Below are positions 46,671-55,087 of a DNA stretch of 64,000 bases, piece after piece. Both the position numbers and the translations under genes were made by a program. Origin of the DNA: Nitrospira sp. (lineage in GTDB: Bacteria; Nitrospirota; Nitrospiria; Nitrospirales; Nitrospiraceae); NCBI GenBank assembly GCA_024760545.1, contig CP060501.1, forward strand, positions 2,269,501 through 2,333,500. Direction: 5' to 3'. Positions within the stretch are counted from its first letter, which is position 1. Every line of letters starts with the position of its first letter. Below the pieces are notes generated by a model. It made no database searches, was not told the origin of the DNA, and saw nothing but the letters and a program-made list of their open reading frames with translations.

Positions 46671-47294
46671 TTAAGAGACAGCGAACTGACCGGTCTTGGC
46701 AAACCGCTCCTGCAGTTCGCCGTAAGTCTTTGTCACAGCAAACTGAGGGAACTCTTTCGGGAGATGTTCAGGAGGGCAAAAGAAAAATCCGGCGTGAGCT
46801 TCACCCAACATGGCCGTATCGTTGTACGAATCACCGGCAGCCATCGTAAAGAAGTTCAGCGCTTTGAGCGCAGCGACGGCATGCTTCTTTGGATCCTGCA
46901 TTCTCATATGGTAATTCACGATGCGGCCGCTCCCGTCGATCTCCAGCTGATTGCAGAAAAGAGTCGGGAAGCCCAGCTGTCGCATGAGGGGTTGGGCGAA
47001 CTGATAGAACGTGTCCGACAAAATAATCACCTGGCAGCGCTCCCGTAACCACGCGAGGAAATCAGTCGCCCCATCTAATGGCCCCATTTTTGTAATGACA
47101 TTTTGAATGTCGCCGATCTTCAACGCTCGCCGATCGAGTATGTCCAGCCTCTGCTTCATGAGCTTGTCGTAATCCGGCATCTCACGGGTCGTGATCTTCA
47201 ATTCTTCAATCCCGGTCTTCATCGCGACATTAATCCAGATCTCCGGAACGAGCACTCCTTCCAGATCCAAACACACCACCACGGGCTTCTGCAT
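46671..47294 (-). CDS. thrH: Phosphoserine phosphatase / homoserine phosphotransferase ThrH
   Basis: 207 residues from ATG 47294 (GAGGAGAG upstream). HAD motifs: CLDLEGVLVPE (motif I, with Glu after the nucleophile as in ThrH), ILSDTFYQF (motif II), and AAGDSYNDTAML (motif IV). Produces serine from phosphoserine and can transfer phosphate to homoserine. Full length for the ThrH family. Confidence 0.93.
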   Translation of the reverse strand: MQKPVVVCLDLEGVLVPEIWINVAMKTGIEELKITTREMPDYDKLMKQRLDILDRRALKIGDIQNVITKMGPLDGATDFLAWLRERCQVIILSDTFYQFAQPLMRQLGFPTLFCNQLEIDGSGRIVNYHMRMQDPKKHAVAALKALNFFTMAAGDSYNDTAMLGEAHAGFFFCPPEHLPKEFPQFAVTKTYGELQERFAKTGQFAVS

Positions 47295-47339
47295 GCATCT
47301 CTCCTCTTCATCCATAGACGATACCGCCGACTCAGGCCA

Positions 47340-48128
47340 TCACCTGACGGCCTTTTCTCCGCCTCCTGAAAATGACTGGCTCAAGTAGCGCCAGACCTTG
47401 TCCAAAGCCTGATCCAGTAACTGTGCGCCCTTCCATGTCCGCTGATTCGCATGTTCGTGACGTTCCGCCCAATCGAGCACCACCGGGAGCGGAATCAGCC
47501 TCGTCGGAGTTGCCGTCAATTCTTGCCACACTAACCCCAAAACAGTGCTGACCCGTATGGGTGTCGGTACCGGCTCAACCTGATTTTCGATCATGTCCTC
47601 GCAGTATTCGGATGGGGATGTCACCAACAGTTCGCGGCACGCGGCGGGACGTTCGTCGTAAATCGTACACAGCTCTTCTTCAAGGAACGGACATGGCATC
47701 CGCAGTGCATAGTACTCACGATTCACACCATCCAAGGCATCATCGTCCGGCTCTTCAGGGGCATCGCACAACTCCAAGAGCTTTCGCCAAACCCCGCGAG
47801 ACAGCAGCAGAAGCTTTGATTCGGCAAACCGCGCCGAAATGCGAGCCTGCTGCTCAGCGGGACGCGACCGAACCCATTCTCGTAACGCCAAGGCCTCCGG
47901 GGCCGAGAGCGGGACGAGCATTCGACAGCATGCTGCACACCCCTTGCGACAGGATGGCGGTTTGCCCGACTCAACGGAGCGCTCGACCTCGAGAGCCTGT
48001 GCCTCCTCTCCTAAACGCCGTATCAAGGGAACAATCGCTGTAATGGGAACAAAACCGGTCGGCACCTCCACTGCGCTGGTGATCTGACCAGCCGGCGTGT
48101 TTATGGCTATCTCGAAACGTTCGGTCAT
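47340..48128 (-). CDS. YkgJ-type cysteine-cluster protein
   Basis: 262 residues. Cysteine motif CRKGCAACCRMLVPL (about 60-74) and a second set CPFLEEELCTIYDERPAACR, matching the zinc/iron-chelating UPF0153/YkgJ family. The first 55 residues (INTPAGQITSAVEVPTGFVP) form an extra N-terminal piece. Cytoplasmic, molecular function unknown. Located 46 bases upstream of thrH, so probably co-transcribed. Confidence 0.85.
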   Translation of the reverse strand: MTERFEIAINTPAGQITSAVEVPTGFVPITAIVPLIRRLGEEAQALEVERSVESGKPPSCRKGCAACCRMLVPLSAPEALALREWVRSRPAEQQARISARFAESKLLLLSRGVWRKLLELCDAPEEPDDDALDGVNREYYALRMPCPFLEEELCTIYDERPAACRELLVTSPSEYCEDMIENQVEPVPTPIRVSTVLGLVWQELTATPTRLIPLPVVLDWAERHEHANQRTWKGAQLLDQALDKVWRYLSQSFSGGGEKAVR

Positions 48129-48667
48129 TGCAGGCTCTCTTGGTAACAGATCGGTCCTTGACAGGCATCATGTTCGCGTGATGCTGCCCAGAAAGTAATA
48201 TGCCGCTGCTCGATGAATCAATAGCCGTCATGTCGACGGTCTTGAATACCATCACCACGATTCAGCCTTCGCTCGTCGTCCTCCATTCACCAGGACCGAC
48301 GACTCAATCACCGCAGAGAAGAGGTAGACCAGCAGATCCTGCCGGTGCGTATGCCCCTAGCCCAAACGGACTCCCTCATAAGGCCATCTTCGGGCCTTGC
48401 GCAGTTGGTGAAAAGGCGTAGAGTCTATTCTGCGCGGGTACACCGACCCTGCGATTATCACGAGCCGCTACTTCATAACTGCCAGCGAGGTGTACCCCCG
48501 CTCAATTCCCTACCGCTCATTCCCCGCTGCAGATGCTGCTCCCAGCAAACCGGACCGGTACAGCTGCCTGTGGTTCCTTTCCGGTCATTCCAACGTCCAA
48601 CGTGAATCATCCATAATTGGACCTGTCTTGATCTTGCTCCTTCATTGCAGAAACTCGATAATGGCGC
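48129..48667. other. Intergenic region, nothing recognised
   Basis: Divergent space between the YkgJ gene and the next forward gene. Short frames on both strands lack ribosome-binding sites and protein-like composition. No RNA or repeat seen. Confidence 0.5.
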
Positions 48668-49054
48668 ATGGAACCTCGGATCGTCTTTTCCGGCCATGTC
48701 ATCGGCCTGCTGAAAGAATACATGCGGGATCTCGTCGATCAGGCGACACAGGACACGCTCTCGCAAGAGCAGTTCGGCTTCACTCCACTCCCATACCGGC
48801 CTGACCAAGCCATTTCCGATCTCCTCGCGCTGCTGGACGATCGCATTGAATCGGAAGGGGTCCAAGTCGGATTGCCCGAGGGGTTTCTCCATGATATGTG
48901 GAGTCTCTGTAATGAGGCGGTCGCGCCGGTATCTGACCGAGTTTGGCTGGAAGGAAATATTGAAGGTCGGAACCTCAGCAAGGCTCAAACGAGGGAGCTT
49001 ACCTATCGGGTTTTGATCGAGTTCATCGAATCCCGCTCACCTGGACGAAGCTGA
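48668..49054 (+). CDS. Hypothetical protein, 128 residues
   Basis: Soluble, acidic, helical; no domain recognised (segments include VFSGHVIGLLKEYMRDLVDQ and GLPEGFLHDMWSLCNEAV). It ends 3 bases before the sugar dehydrogenase gene and therefore probably shares its transcript. Composition and position indicate a real gene. Confidence 0.65.
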   Translation: MEPRIVFSGHVIGLLKEYMRDLVDQATQDTLSQEQFGFTPLPYRPDQAISDLLALLDDRIESEGVQVGLPEGFLHDMWSLCNEAVAPVSDRVWLEGNIEGRNLSKAQTRELTYRVLIEFIESRSPGRS

Positions 49055-49057
49055 CAT

Positions 49058-50221
49058 ATGGATTCCTGGATCATCCGGTGGTCCGTGATACTCATCCTGC
49101 TGCCAACCGGCAGTCTGCAAGCGGACGACGCGTTGGCTCCACCTACCAAGCCTTCTGACGGGCGACATGTGGTCGCTCTCGCTCCGCTCGTCACACATGG
49201 CCTCGAGCAACCGGTCTATCTCACCCATGCCGGTGATGGGTCTACGCGACTTTTCGTGGTCGAACAACCCGGTCGCATTCGTGTGCTGGAAGCGAATGCG
49301 TTGCGTCCCGGCCCCTTTCTCGATGTCACCGAGCGGGTACTTTCCGGTGGGGAGCGCGGCCTTCTGGGACTTGCGTTTCATCCTAATTACCACCGGAATG
49401 GGCGCTTCTTCGTCAATTACACGAGAAAGCCGGACGGCGCGACGATCGTGGCTGAGTATCACCGGGGTGCAGCGGAGACGTCGGCCTCTCACGAAGAACG
49501 GATTCTCCTGACCGTGCTGCAACCCTATCCCAATCACAATGGTGGAATGGTGACCTTCGGACCCGACGGCTACTTATATGTCGGCCTCGGTGATGGCGGT
49601 TCAAAAGGCGACCCGGAAAACCGCGCGCAGAATCCCAATGACCTCCTTGGAAAGATTCTCCGGATCGATGTGGACCGCGGTGATCCCTATGGAATTCCGA
49701 CGGACAACCCCTTCGCTACAACCGGTGGCCGACCGGAGATTTATGCTGTCGGATTACGAAACCCGTGGCGGTTTTCCTTTGACAGCACAACCGGACACCT
49801 GTGGGCAGCCGACGTCGGTCAATACAGCTGGGAAGAGATCGATCTGATCACCCTCGGAGGAAACTACGGTTGGCGAGTGATGGAAGGAACCCATTGTTTT
49901 CATCCTTCGGCCGATTGTTCAACGGTCAACCTGAACTTGCCGATTCTCGAATACTCGCATCAAAATGGGCGCTGTTCGATTATCGGTGGCTATGTCTATC
50001 GCGGACGACTGCTTAGGAATCTGACGGGTGCATACGTGTATGGGGATTTCTGTAGCGGGGAAATCTTTGCTTTGCATCCCTCTGCTAGAAATCATGCTCT
50101 CGATGAACCGCACACCATACTCAAGACGTCACTACAGATTTCATCGTTTGGGATCGATGAGGCCGGCGAGGTCTACGTCCTCGATCATAAAGGGGGAATC
50201 TACCGTCTCTCGCTTCCGTGA
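49058..50221 (+). CDS. PQQ-dependent soluble aldose/sorbosone dehydrogenase family protein
   Basis: 387 residues with a signal peptide (VILILLPTGSLQA). Six-bladed propeller motifs: GGERGLLGLAFHPNY, NHNGGMVTFGPDGYLYVGLG, GLRNPWRFSFD, DVGQYSWEEIDLI and GGNYGWRVMEG. Relatives (YliI/Asd) oxidise sugars with pyrroloquinoline quinone in the periplasm. Cys residues in GTHCFHPSADC may form a disulfide. No PQQ biosynthesis genes lie in the window. Confidence 0.9.
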   Translation: MDSWIIRWSVILILLPTGSLQADDALAPPTKPSDGRHVVALAPLVTHGLEQPVYLTHAGDGSTRLFVVEQPGRIRVLEANALRPGPFLDVTERVLSGGERGLLGLAFHPNYHRNGRFFVNYTRKPDGATIVAEYHRGAAETSASHEERILLTVLQPYPNHNGGMVTFGPDGYLYVGLGDGGSKGDPENRAQNPNDLLGKILRIDVDRGDPYGIPTDNPFATTGGRPEIYAVGLRNPWRFSFDSTTGHLWAADVGQYSWEEIDLITLGGNYGWRVMEGTHCFHPSADCSTVNLNLPILEYSHQNGRCSIIGGYVYRGRLLRNLTGAYVYGDFCSGEIFALHPSARNHALDEPHTILKTSLQISSFGIDEAGEVYVLDHKGGIYRLSLP

Positions 50222-50271
50222 GAAAAGATGGTGAGGTTGCCCTCAATCAAGTTCGATAAGGAGATGCGTAC

Positions 50272-50742
50272 ATGCGTTCTGCACAGTATTGGCTGATGAA
50301 GTCAGAGCCCTCCTCATTTTCGATTGATGACTTGATGCGCTCTCCCGATCAGACGACCTGTTGGGATGGAGTCCGCAACTATCAAGCGCGTAATTTCATG
50401 CGCAGTATGGCAATCGGTGATCACGTCCTGTTCTACCATAGCAATGCTGACCCGCCCGCAGTCGTGGGCGTCGCAAGGGTCGTCAAGACCACTTATCCTG
50501 ACCAGACGCAATTCGACAAGAGGGACACGCACTACGACCCGGAGAGCAAGCCCTCTCAGCCTCGATGGGACATGGTCGATATCAGATATGTCAGAACATT
50601 TCCGCGGCCTGTGACGCTGGATGAATTGCGGAAGGATCGCAAGCTCAAAGGAATGGTCTTGCTGCAGAAGGGTTCACGGCTCTCCGTTCAGCCGGTCACC
50701 CCGATCGAGTGGAAACACATCATGAGCTTGGTAGAAGACTGA
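50272..50742 (+). CDS. EVE-domain protein
   Basis: 156 residues, single EVE/PUA-like domain: YWLMKSEPSSFSIDDL, WDGVRNYQARNFMR, GDHVLFYHSN and a C-terminal PVTPIEWKHI. EVE domains bind modified bases in DNA or RNA. Starts about 50 bases after the dehydrogenase and may be co-transcribed. Confidence 0.93.
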   Translation: MRSAQYWLMKSEPSSFSIDDLMRSPDQTTCWDGVRNYQARNFMRSMAIGDHVLFYHSNADPPAVVGVARVVKTTYPDQTQFDKRDTHYDPESKPSQPRWDMVDIRYVRTFPRPVTLDELRKDRKLKGMVLLQKGSRLSVQPVTPIEWKHIMSLVED

Positions 50743-50755
50743 GCTGTTCCGGTCG

Positions 50756-51034
50756 CTATGTACTGGCTTTCCCATCGTCCATATAGCGATGTTGCCAGTC
50801 CAGCCAGGCGTGACCCAGTTCGTGCGCTAAAATGTACCGGCGGCGCGTGACAGGAAGTCGTTTTCGTACATAGATCGTCTTGGTGTCATCATCCCAAATA
50901 CCATCGGCATTCGCATCGCGTTTGTCCATTTCCGCATCCGACAATTGTCTGACCGAAATCCGATACCCAAAGGGAAGGACAACTTGATTGGGAATGCGCA
51001 ACATCTTCTTTCGTTCTCTGAGCATCGTCGCCAT
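50756..51034 (-). CDS. Small HExxH (ImmA/IrrE-like) metallopeptidase-type protein
   Basis: 92 residues from ATG 51034 (GGAGTGACCC upstream). ILAHELGHAWLDWQHR gives the HExxH zinc motif near residue 70; the preceding part (WDDDTKTIYVRKRLPVTRRR) fits the minimal fold of ImmA/IrrE-type proteases. It is shorter than the family and has no adjacent repressor gene, so a regulatory role is uncertain. Convergent with the EVE gene. Confidence 0.7.
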   Translation of the reverse strand: MATMLRERKKMLRIPNQVVLPFGYRISVRQLSDAEMDKRDANADGIWDDDTKTIYVRKRLPVTRRRYILAHELGHAWLDWQHRYMDDGKAST

Positions 51035-51221
51035 GGGTCACTCCATCTTCCTCCGACTGTGGATTTAGCCTACCATAACAAGGCAGGCGGAGTATTGGTA
51101 ATTTTGTCATTTAGAATCAATGAGTTACGATTCATCTCCGCTCATACTTCCTGGCATCTTTTGACCGCCGCACTCACCCTTACTAGTTCCCCCATCGACT
51201 AAAATTGTGTATGATCGCTTC

Positions 51222-51998
51222 ATGGAACCGGCTATCACCCAAGAGTCTGCCCACACCTATCCCACCTCGGTCCGCCTTGTTGGAGTGAAGATCCGGAATC
51301 AAGGAGAGGTCAAGAAATTGGGTGCGTCCGGCGTGCCTTTACGCAGCGGTGACCCCGTCTTACTCGAGGTTGAAGGCGAGGTCACGTACGGGGTCGTCTA
51401 TACAGAGCCTTACTCCACCCCGTTTATTCCGCCCATGCGAGCCATGAAATCCATTTTACGAAAGCCTGATTCTGAAGAAACGGCATTGATCGGCAGGCTT
51501 GAGACGCTTTCTCGAGAAGCGGCCGCCTATTGTCGAGCGAAAGCGGCCGAGCTCCACATCTCTCTCAAGCTGGTCGAAGTCTATGGGGCCATACATCGCC
51601 GGCAACTCACCTTTGTCTACACCGCGGAGGACCGAATCGATTTTCGCGAACTGGTTCGTGAACTGGCTCGCCGCTTCGGCGGCCGCATCGAAATGCGTCA
51701 AGTCGGGGTGCGCGAAGAAGCCCGGCGGCTTGGCGGCATCGATACCTGCGGGCTCGTGCTGTGTTGCGCGAGCTTTCTGACTGATGTGAAGCCCATCACG
51801 GCCAAACAGGCCAAAAAACTCGAACTACCGATCGATGACCCGCGCCTGCTGGGCGTATGTGGCCGACTGAAGTGTTGTTTGCTGTTTGAAATGATGGACG
51901 CTCAGGGGATGATTCCGTCTCAAACCCAACACCTGATTACACCGACTCGGTCCGATTCCTCTTCCACACAACCCAGCCCTCCTCGCTCAGACTCGTGA
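51222..51998 (+). CDS. ricT: PSP1-domain protein RicT (YaaT)
   Basis: 258 residues from ATG 51222. PSP1 C-terminal domain with the conserved Cys set CGLVLCCASFL and GVCGRLKCCLLFE. In Bacillus RicT is part of an Fe-S-containing complex affecting RNA processing; in other phyla the role is unclear. C-terminal tail rich in Ser/Pro/Gln. The first residues (PTSVRLVGVKIRNQGEVKKL) include the usual beta start. Confidence 0.9.
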   Translation: MEPAITQESAHTYPTSVRLVGVKIRNQGEVKKLGASGVPLRSGDPVLLEVEGEVTYGVVYTEPYSTPFIPPMRAMKSILRKPDSEETALIGRLETLSREAAAYCRAKAAELHISLKLVEVYGAIHRRQLTFVYTAEDRIDFRELVRELARRFGGRIEMRQVGVREEARRLGGIDTCGLVLCCASFLTDVKPITAKQAKKLELPIDDPRLLGVCGRLKCCLLFEMMDAQGMIPSQTQHLITPTRSDSSSTQPSPPRSDS

Positions 51999-52017
51999 CC
52001 CGTATATCATCGGACAC

Positions 52018-53349
52018 CTACTGACGGGATTGTGGTTGCTCCTGGAGAAGCGAGTGCACCGTTTCACCGTCCAGCGCATGCTCCACGGCCTTGTCCCGAC
52101 GGCGCAAAAGGCTGGAGATCGGATCGGTCGTTTCCAAATGGGTGAGCACCCACGGCGGACTTCCGTTTCGGACCGAATCCAGAACCTCTTTCACCAAGAT
52201 CAGATCGGGCGCCTTGATCAAGCTCACGCCTTTCGGTTCCTGGAGCCGGGCTACAAAGCCCCTGTCGACAAGACGTTCCACTTCTTCCTCCACCAGAGAC
52301 AAGGGAAGATTCAACTCGCCGGCCAACTCGGCCACACCCAATGGGCGATCTCCTTTGAGATAGTGATGCCCTAGAACGCGCAACACCTTGAGGGCCAGTT
52401 GTTCCCGAAACACATAGGTGCCCTGTTCCCACAGCAAACGCGAAAGATAGGCCGTGGGGTACTGGTGGAAGAATGAGAGCTGCGCGCCGATGAGTACAAT
52501 CATCCAGCTGGCATAAAGCCACAGCAGGAACAGAATGAGGACCGCAAAACCCGAATAGATCGCGCTGTAATTGGCGGATGCCGCAACGAATTTTGCAAAG
52601 GCCTCCCCTGCGATGCCCCAGAGAACCGCCGTCGAGACGCCGCCGACCGCCGCTGAGCGCAAGTCAACATGCGTGTTGGGAATGACCTTGTAAAAGAACG
52701 TGAACACGGCACACAACATCACGAAGGGAACCAGTTCGCCGCTCCAGACGAACAGGGTTCCGAGCGGTTCTAACTCCACAAGGCGCTGGACCAGAGCTTG
52801 GCTTTGGAGTGAGGCCAGGAGGCCGAACGCGCCGACGACCAGGACCGGTCCAACAAGAACGGCGCTCAAGTAATCGGCGAACTTCCGCTCCCACGTGCGC
52901 CCCTGCTTGACCAGCCAGATCGCGTTCAAGGCCTGTTCGACCTTGTCGATCAGCGAATAGGTTGTGTAGAAGAGCCCGGCAATCCCGATCGCTCCCAACA
53001 CACTAATTTGGATATTATCCACAAAGCCCACGATCGTGGCGGTGATCTCCCGGCTCTTCGGGCCCAGCGGCTCCAAGGCCTGGGCCAGCAAGGGTTCAAC
53101 TCCATGGTGGACGCCGAAGGCCTTGAGGACCGAGAACGTCACGGCGAGAAAGGGCACCAGCGAGAGCAGCGTGGTGTAGACGAGCCCGGCCGCCCGGGCA
53201 TCCAGCAAGCGATGACGGAACTCCAGTCCGACAGCCGTCCCCAGCCGAAGCGCCTGAATGCCTAACCGACGGAGGAATGAAACGCCCATGAGATCTGTGG
53301 TCCAGAGATCGTGCTTGGCAAATTGCAAGATGCGGGTGGAGCGAATCAT
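52018..53349 (-). CDS. YihY/BrkB-family inner-membrane protein
   Basis: 443 residues. Six transmembrane helices between about 50 and 300 with family motifs ARAAGLVYTTLLSLVPFLAV and LFYTTYSLIDKVEQALNAIW, and a C-terminal cytoplasmic winged-helix-like segment (LAGELNLPLSLVEEEVERLV). Formerly mis-called RNase BN; function unknown. Convergent with ricT, 19 bases apart. Confidence 0.92.
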   Translation of the reverse strand: MIRSTRILQFAKHDLWTTDLMGVSFLRRLGIQALRLGTAVGLEFRHRLLDARAAGLVYTTLLSLVPFLAVTFSVLKAFGVHHGVEPLLAQALEPLGPKSREITATIVGFVDNIQISVLGAIGIAGLFYTTYSLIDKVEQALNAIWLVKQGRTWERKFADYLSAVLVGPVLVVGAFGLLASLQSQALVQRLVELEPLGTLFVWSGELVPFVMLCAVFTFFYKVIPNTHVDLRSAAVGGVSTAVLWGIAGEAFAKFVAASANYSAIYSGFAVLILFLLWLYASWMIVLIGAQLSFFHQYPTAYLSRLLWEQGTYVFREQLALKVLRVLGHHYLKGDRPLGVAELAGELNLPLSLVEEEVERLVDRGFVARLQEPKGVSLIKAPDLILVKEVLDSVRNGSPPWVLTHLETTDPISSLLRRRDKAVEHALDGETVHSLLQEQPQSRQ

Positions 53350-54035
53350 GGGCCTTGCTCCATAGCGGCTTCCTATCCAACCGAGAGAGCGAAGTGCCGG
53401 GGCATCAGTCTAGCACAGCCGGGCATGTCTGACCGAAACCGCCCAAAAGTCTAGCCGGCAGAAGAAGGACCGCACGCCTCGGTCTGTTATTGAATGCGGC
53501 CTGCGCTGCAATCTCGCCCTTGTCGTTGATAGCACGCGCCGATCAGCCTCCAGCCTTGGCCCTTCAGTCAGGTTGTGTATCCTCACGGCATTGTGGATCG
53601 TATGGATACACCCACGGGTGCACGGTGTGGGGTGGAGTGTACTCTTAATGTAAGAGAACGTGTAGAGGAGGTTTCAAGCTGCGGGTTTGAAATGAAATCT
53701 ACTGGAGGTATGCATCTGTTGACACTTCAGCCCGTCTTATCGCCTTCACGAACACCGCATGAACACCTGCCATCTCATCTAACGGCCACTCTGCCGGGCG
53801 GGAGCTACGGTCCTCAACCCAGGGGTCTGCCTAGTGTCATAACCACACAAAACAGACCCCCTCACTCTCACTTCTTCCTACACTGCGATACCCGCGCTAC
53901 CTGTCATCTCATGTCGCTTCCCACATGCTAACTCATTGCACCTAGAAGCGAATAGCGCCGAGTCTTCTGGGCATATCTCTCATGGCATTCAACTTGCGAA
54001 TACAGCTTGCTGGACAGATTACAAGGGAGGTTGAT
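53350..54035. other. Intergenic region, no supported gene
   Basis: Contains one 118-codon frame (53575-53931) of un-protein-like composition without a ribosome-binding site, which I do not accept. Marks the transition from core genes to the accessory segment on its right. No mobile-element ends recognised. Confidence 0.5.
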
Positions 54036-54374
54036 ATGGAGCATGGACTGCTCATACGTGGAACAATCAGCGCGGCCCTGTTTGTCCATCTTGAATGGCA
54101 TCTCACGCCGAGAGGATGGGTCTGCGGGGATTGGTCTGCGAAGGAACCGGTCACCCCACGAACGCCACCCCCGGAGGATCGTGTTGAGACATGGGTGATA
54201 ACAGCAACCCCTTACACTAACCTATGTGTTCCAGCGCAAAAGCAATGGACACTCGTCTGGGCCTCTTCCCAACACAGTGAGGCACAGCGACGGGCATTAC
54301 GGGCATGGCATCGTCTGCCGGCGCACGAGGTGGAAGATTCAAAGCCCACATCCTGGAACTTTCCTCTGAATTAG
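54036..54374 (+). CDS. Hypothetical protein, 112 residues
   Basis: ATG 54036 preceded by a strong GGGAGGTTGAT. The product has two Trp-rich parts (LEWHLTPRGWVCGDWS and KQWTLVWASSQ) and a Pro/Thr-rich middle (VTPRTPPPEDR). No domain or signal peptide recognised. Separated by 336 bases from the next gene. Confidence 0.55.
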   Translation: MEHGLLIRGTISAALFVHLEWHLTPRGWVCGDWSAKEPVTPRTPPPEDRVETWVITATPYTNLCVPAQKQWTLVWASSQHSEAQRRALRAWHRLPAHEVEDSKPTSWNFPLN

Positions 54375-54710
54375 TTTCCAGTCATATCAGTCCTCCAGGG
54401 GCAGCCTGATGCCTCGGTAGGAAGCACTCATTTCGATTTCAGTAAGGCGCGAGGATAGCGCTTTTCCCCTTCCAATCCTTTACTTTCCCTTCCTGAGCAT
54501 CACATCAGTCCCGTCGCGTGCATTTGGAGGTAGTACACTCAAAGTTTACAACGTCGTAGTGAAAACCCGAATCCATCGCTCATTGACATCACAAAACGTT
54601 TCGTCTACTTTTCGTTCCAGCAACTGGATTCGTCTTTCCAACTGTTATGAGGTATCCCAAAAACTAAAGTCTCTCACCGATTAGCTATAAAGTGAAAGGA
54701 GAGCGACAGG
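54375..54710. other. Intergenic region with candidate promoter
   Basis: No gene. Includes the promoter-like pair at 54583-54611 and the ribosome-binding site of the next gene (AAAGGAGAG). Nothing else recognised. Confidence 0.5.
54583..54611 (+). promoter_or_regulatory. Candidate promoter of the secreted-protein / Tc-like operon
   Basis: TTGACA (54583-54588), 17-bp spacer, TACTTT (54606-54611), 99 bases ahead of the ATG at 54711. Perfect -35, moderate -10. Confidence 0.5.
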
Positions 54711-55025
54711 ATGATGCGATGCCTTTTCACTTTAATGATAGGTCTGGGCTTGGCCGCTTCCAATATCGCTTATGCCGGTTTGCATGAGTTGCCAAGGGCT
54801 TTAACAGCGGACCTGCTCGCCAACGTACCACTCAAACTGCATCAAACAATTATCGCTCTTCAGGAAATGCCCGAGCGAACTGATTTATCGGGCCTGCAAA
54901 GTCTGGATCGATCCGTAACTATTTTCCCTATTGCATTGAGCTCAGCCAATCCGCGCATCAGCGAAAACGCCCCTCGCACGGCCACTTCCGCGCGTTCGGC
55001 AACTGGGTCTCTAGACACGCTCTAA
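54711..55025 (+). CDS. Small secreted protein of unknown function
   Basis: 104 residues, ATG with GGAGAG upstream. Clear signal peptide (MIGLGLAASNIAYA) with cleavage after AYA; the mature part (~80 residues) is Ser/Ala/Thr-rich toward the end and has one Leu-rich helix-like part (LKLHQTIIALQEMPERTDLS). It precedes the giant Tc-like gene by 62 bases in the same direction, so a joint transcript and functional link are plausible but unproven. Confidence 0.6.
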   Translation: MMRCLFTLMIGLGLAASNIAYAGLHELPRALTADLLANVPLKLHQTIIALQEMPERTDLSGLQSLDRSVTIFPIALSSANPRISENAPRTATSARSATGSLDTL

Positions 55026-55087
55026 GGGGCCTACATACAGCTTTTGGTATTCGATTCGCACCTCAGCGTGCTCTTACGGAGGTTCCC

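Noticed and set aside
46620..47048. 142-codon forward frame
   Set aside because: Antisense to thrH, whose HAD motifs are unambiguous.
53575..53931. 118-codon forward frame
   Set aside because: No ribosome-binding site, odd composition, no recognisable feature.
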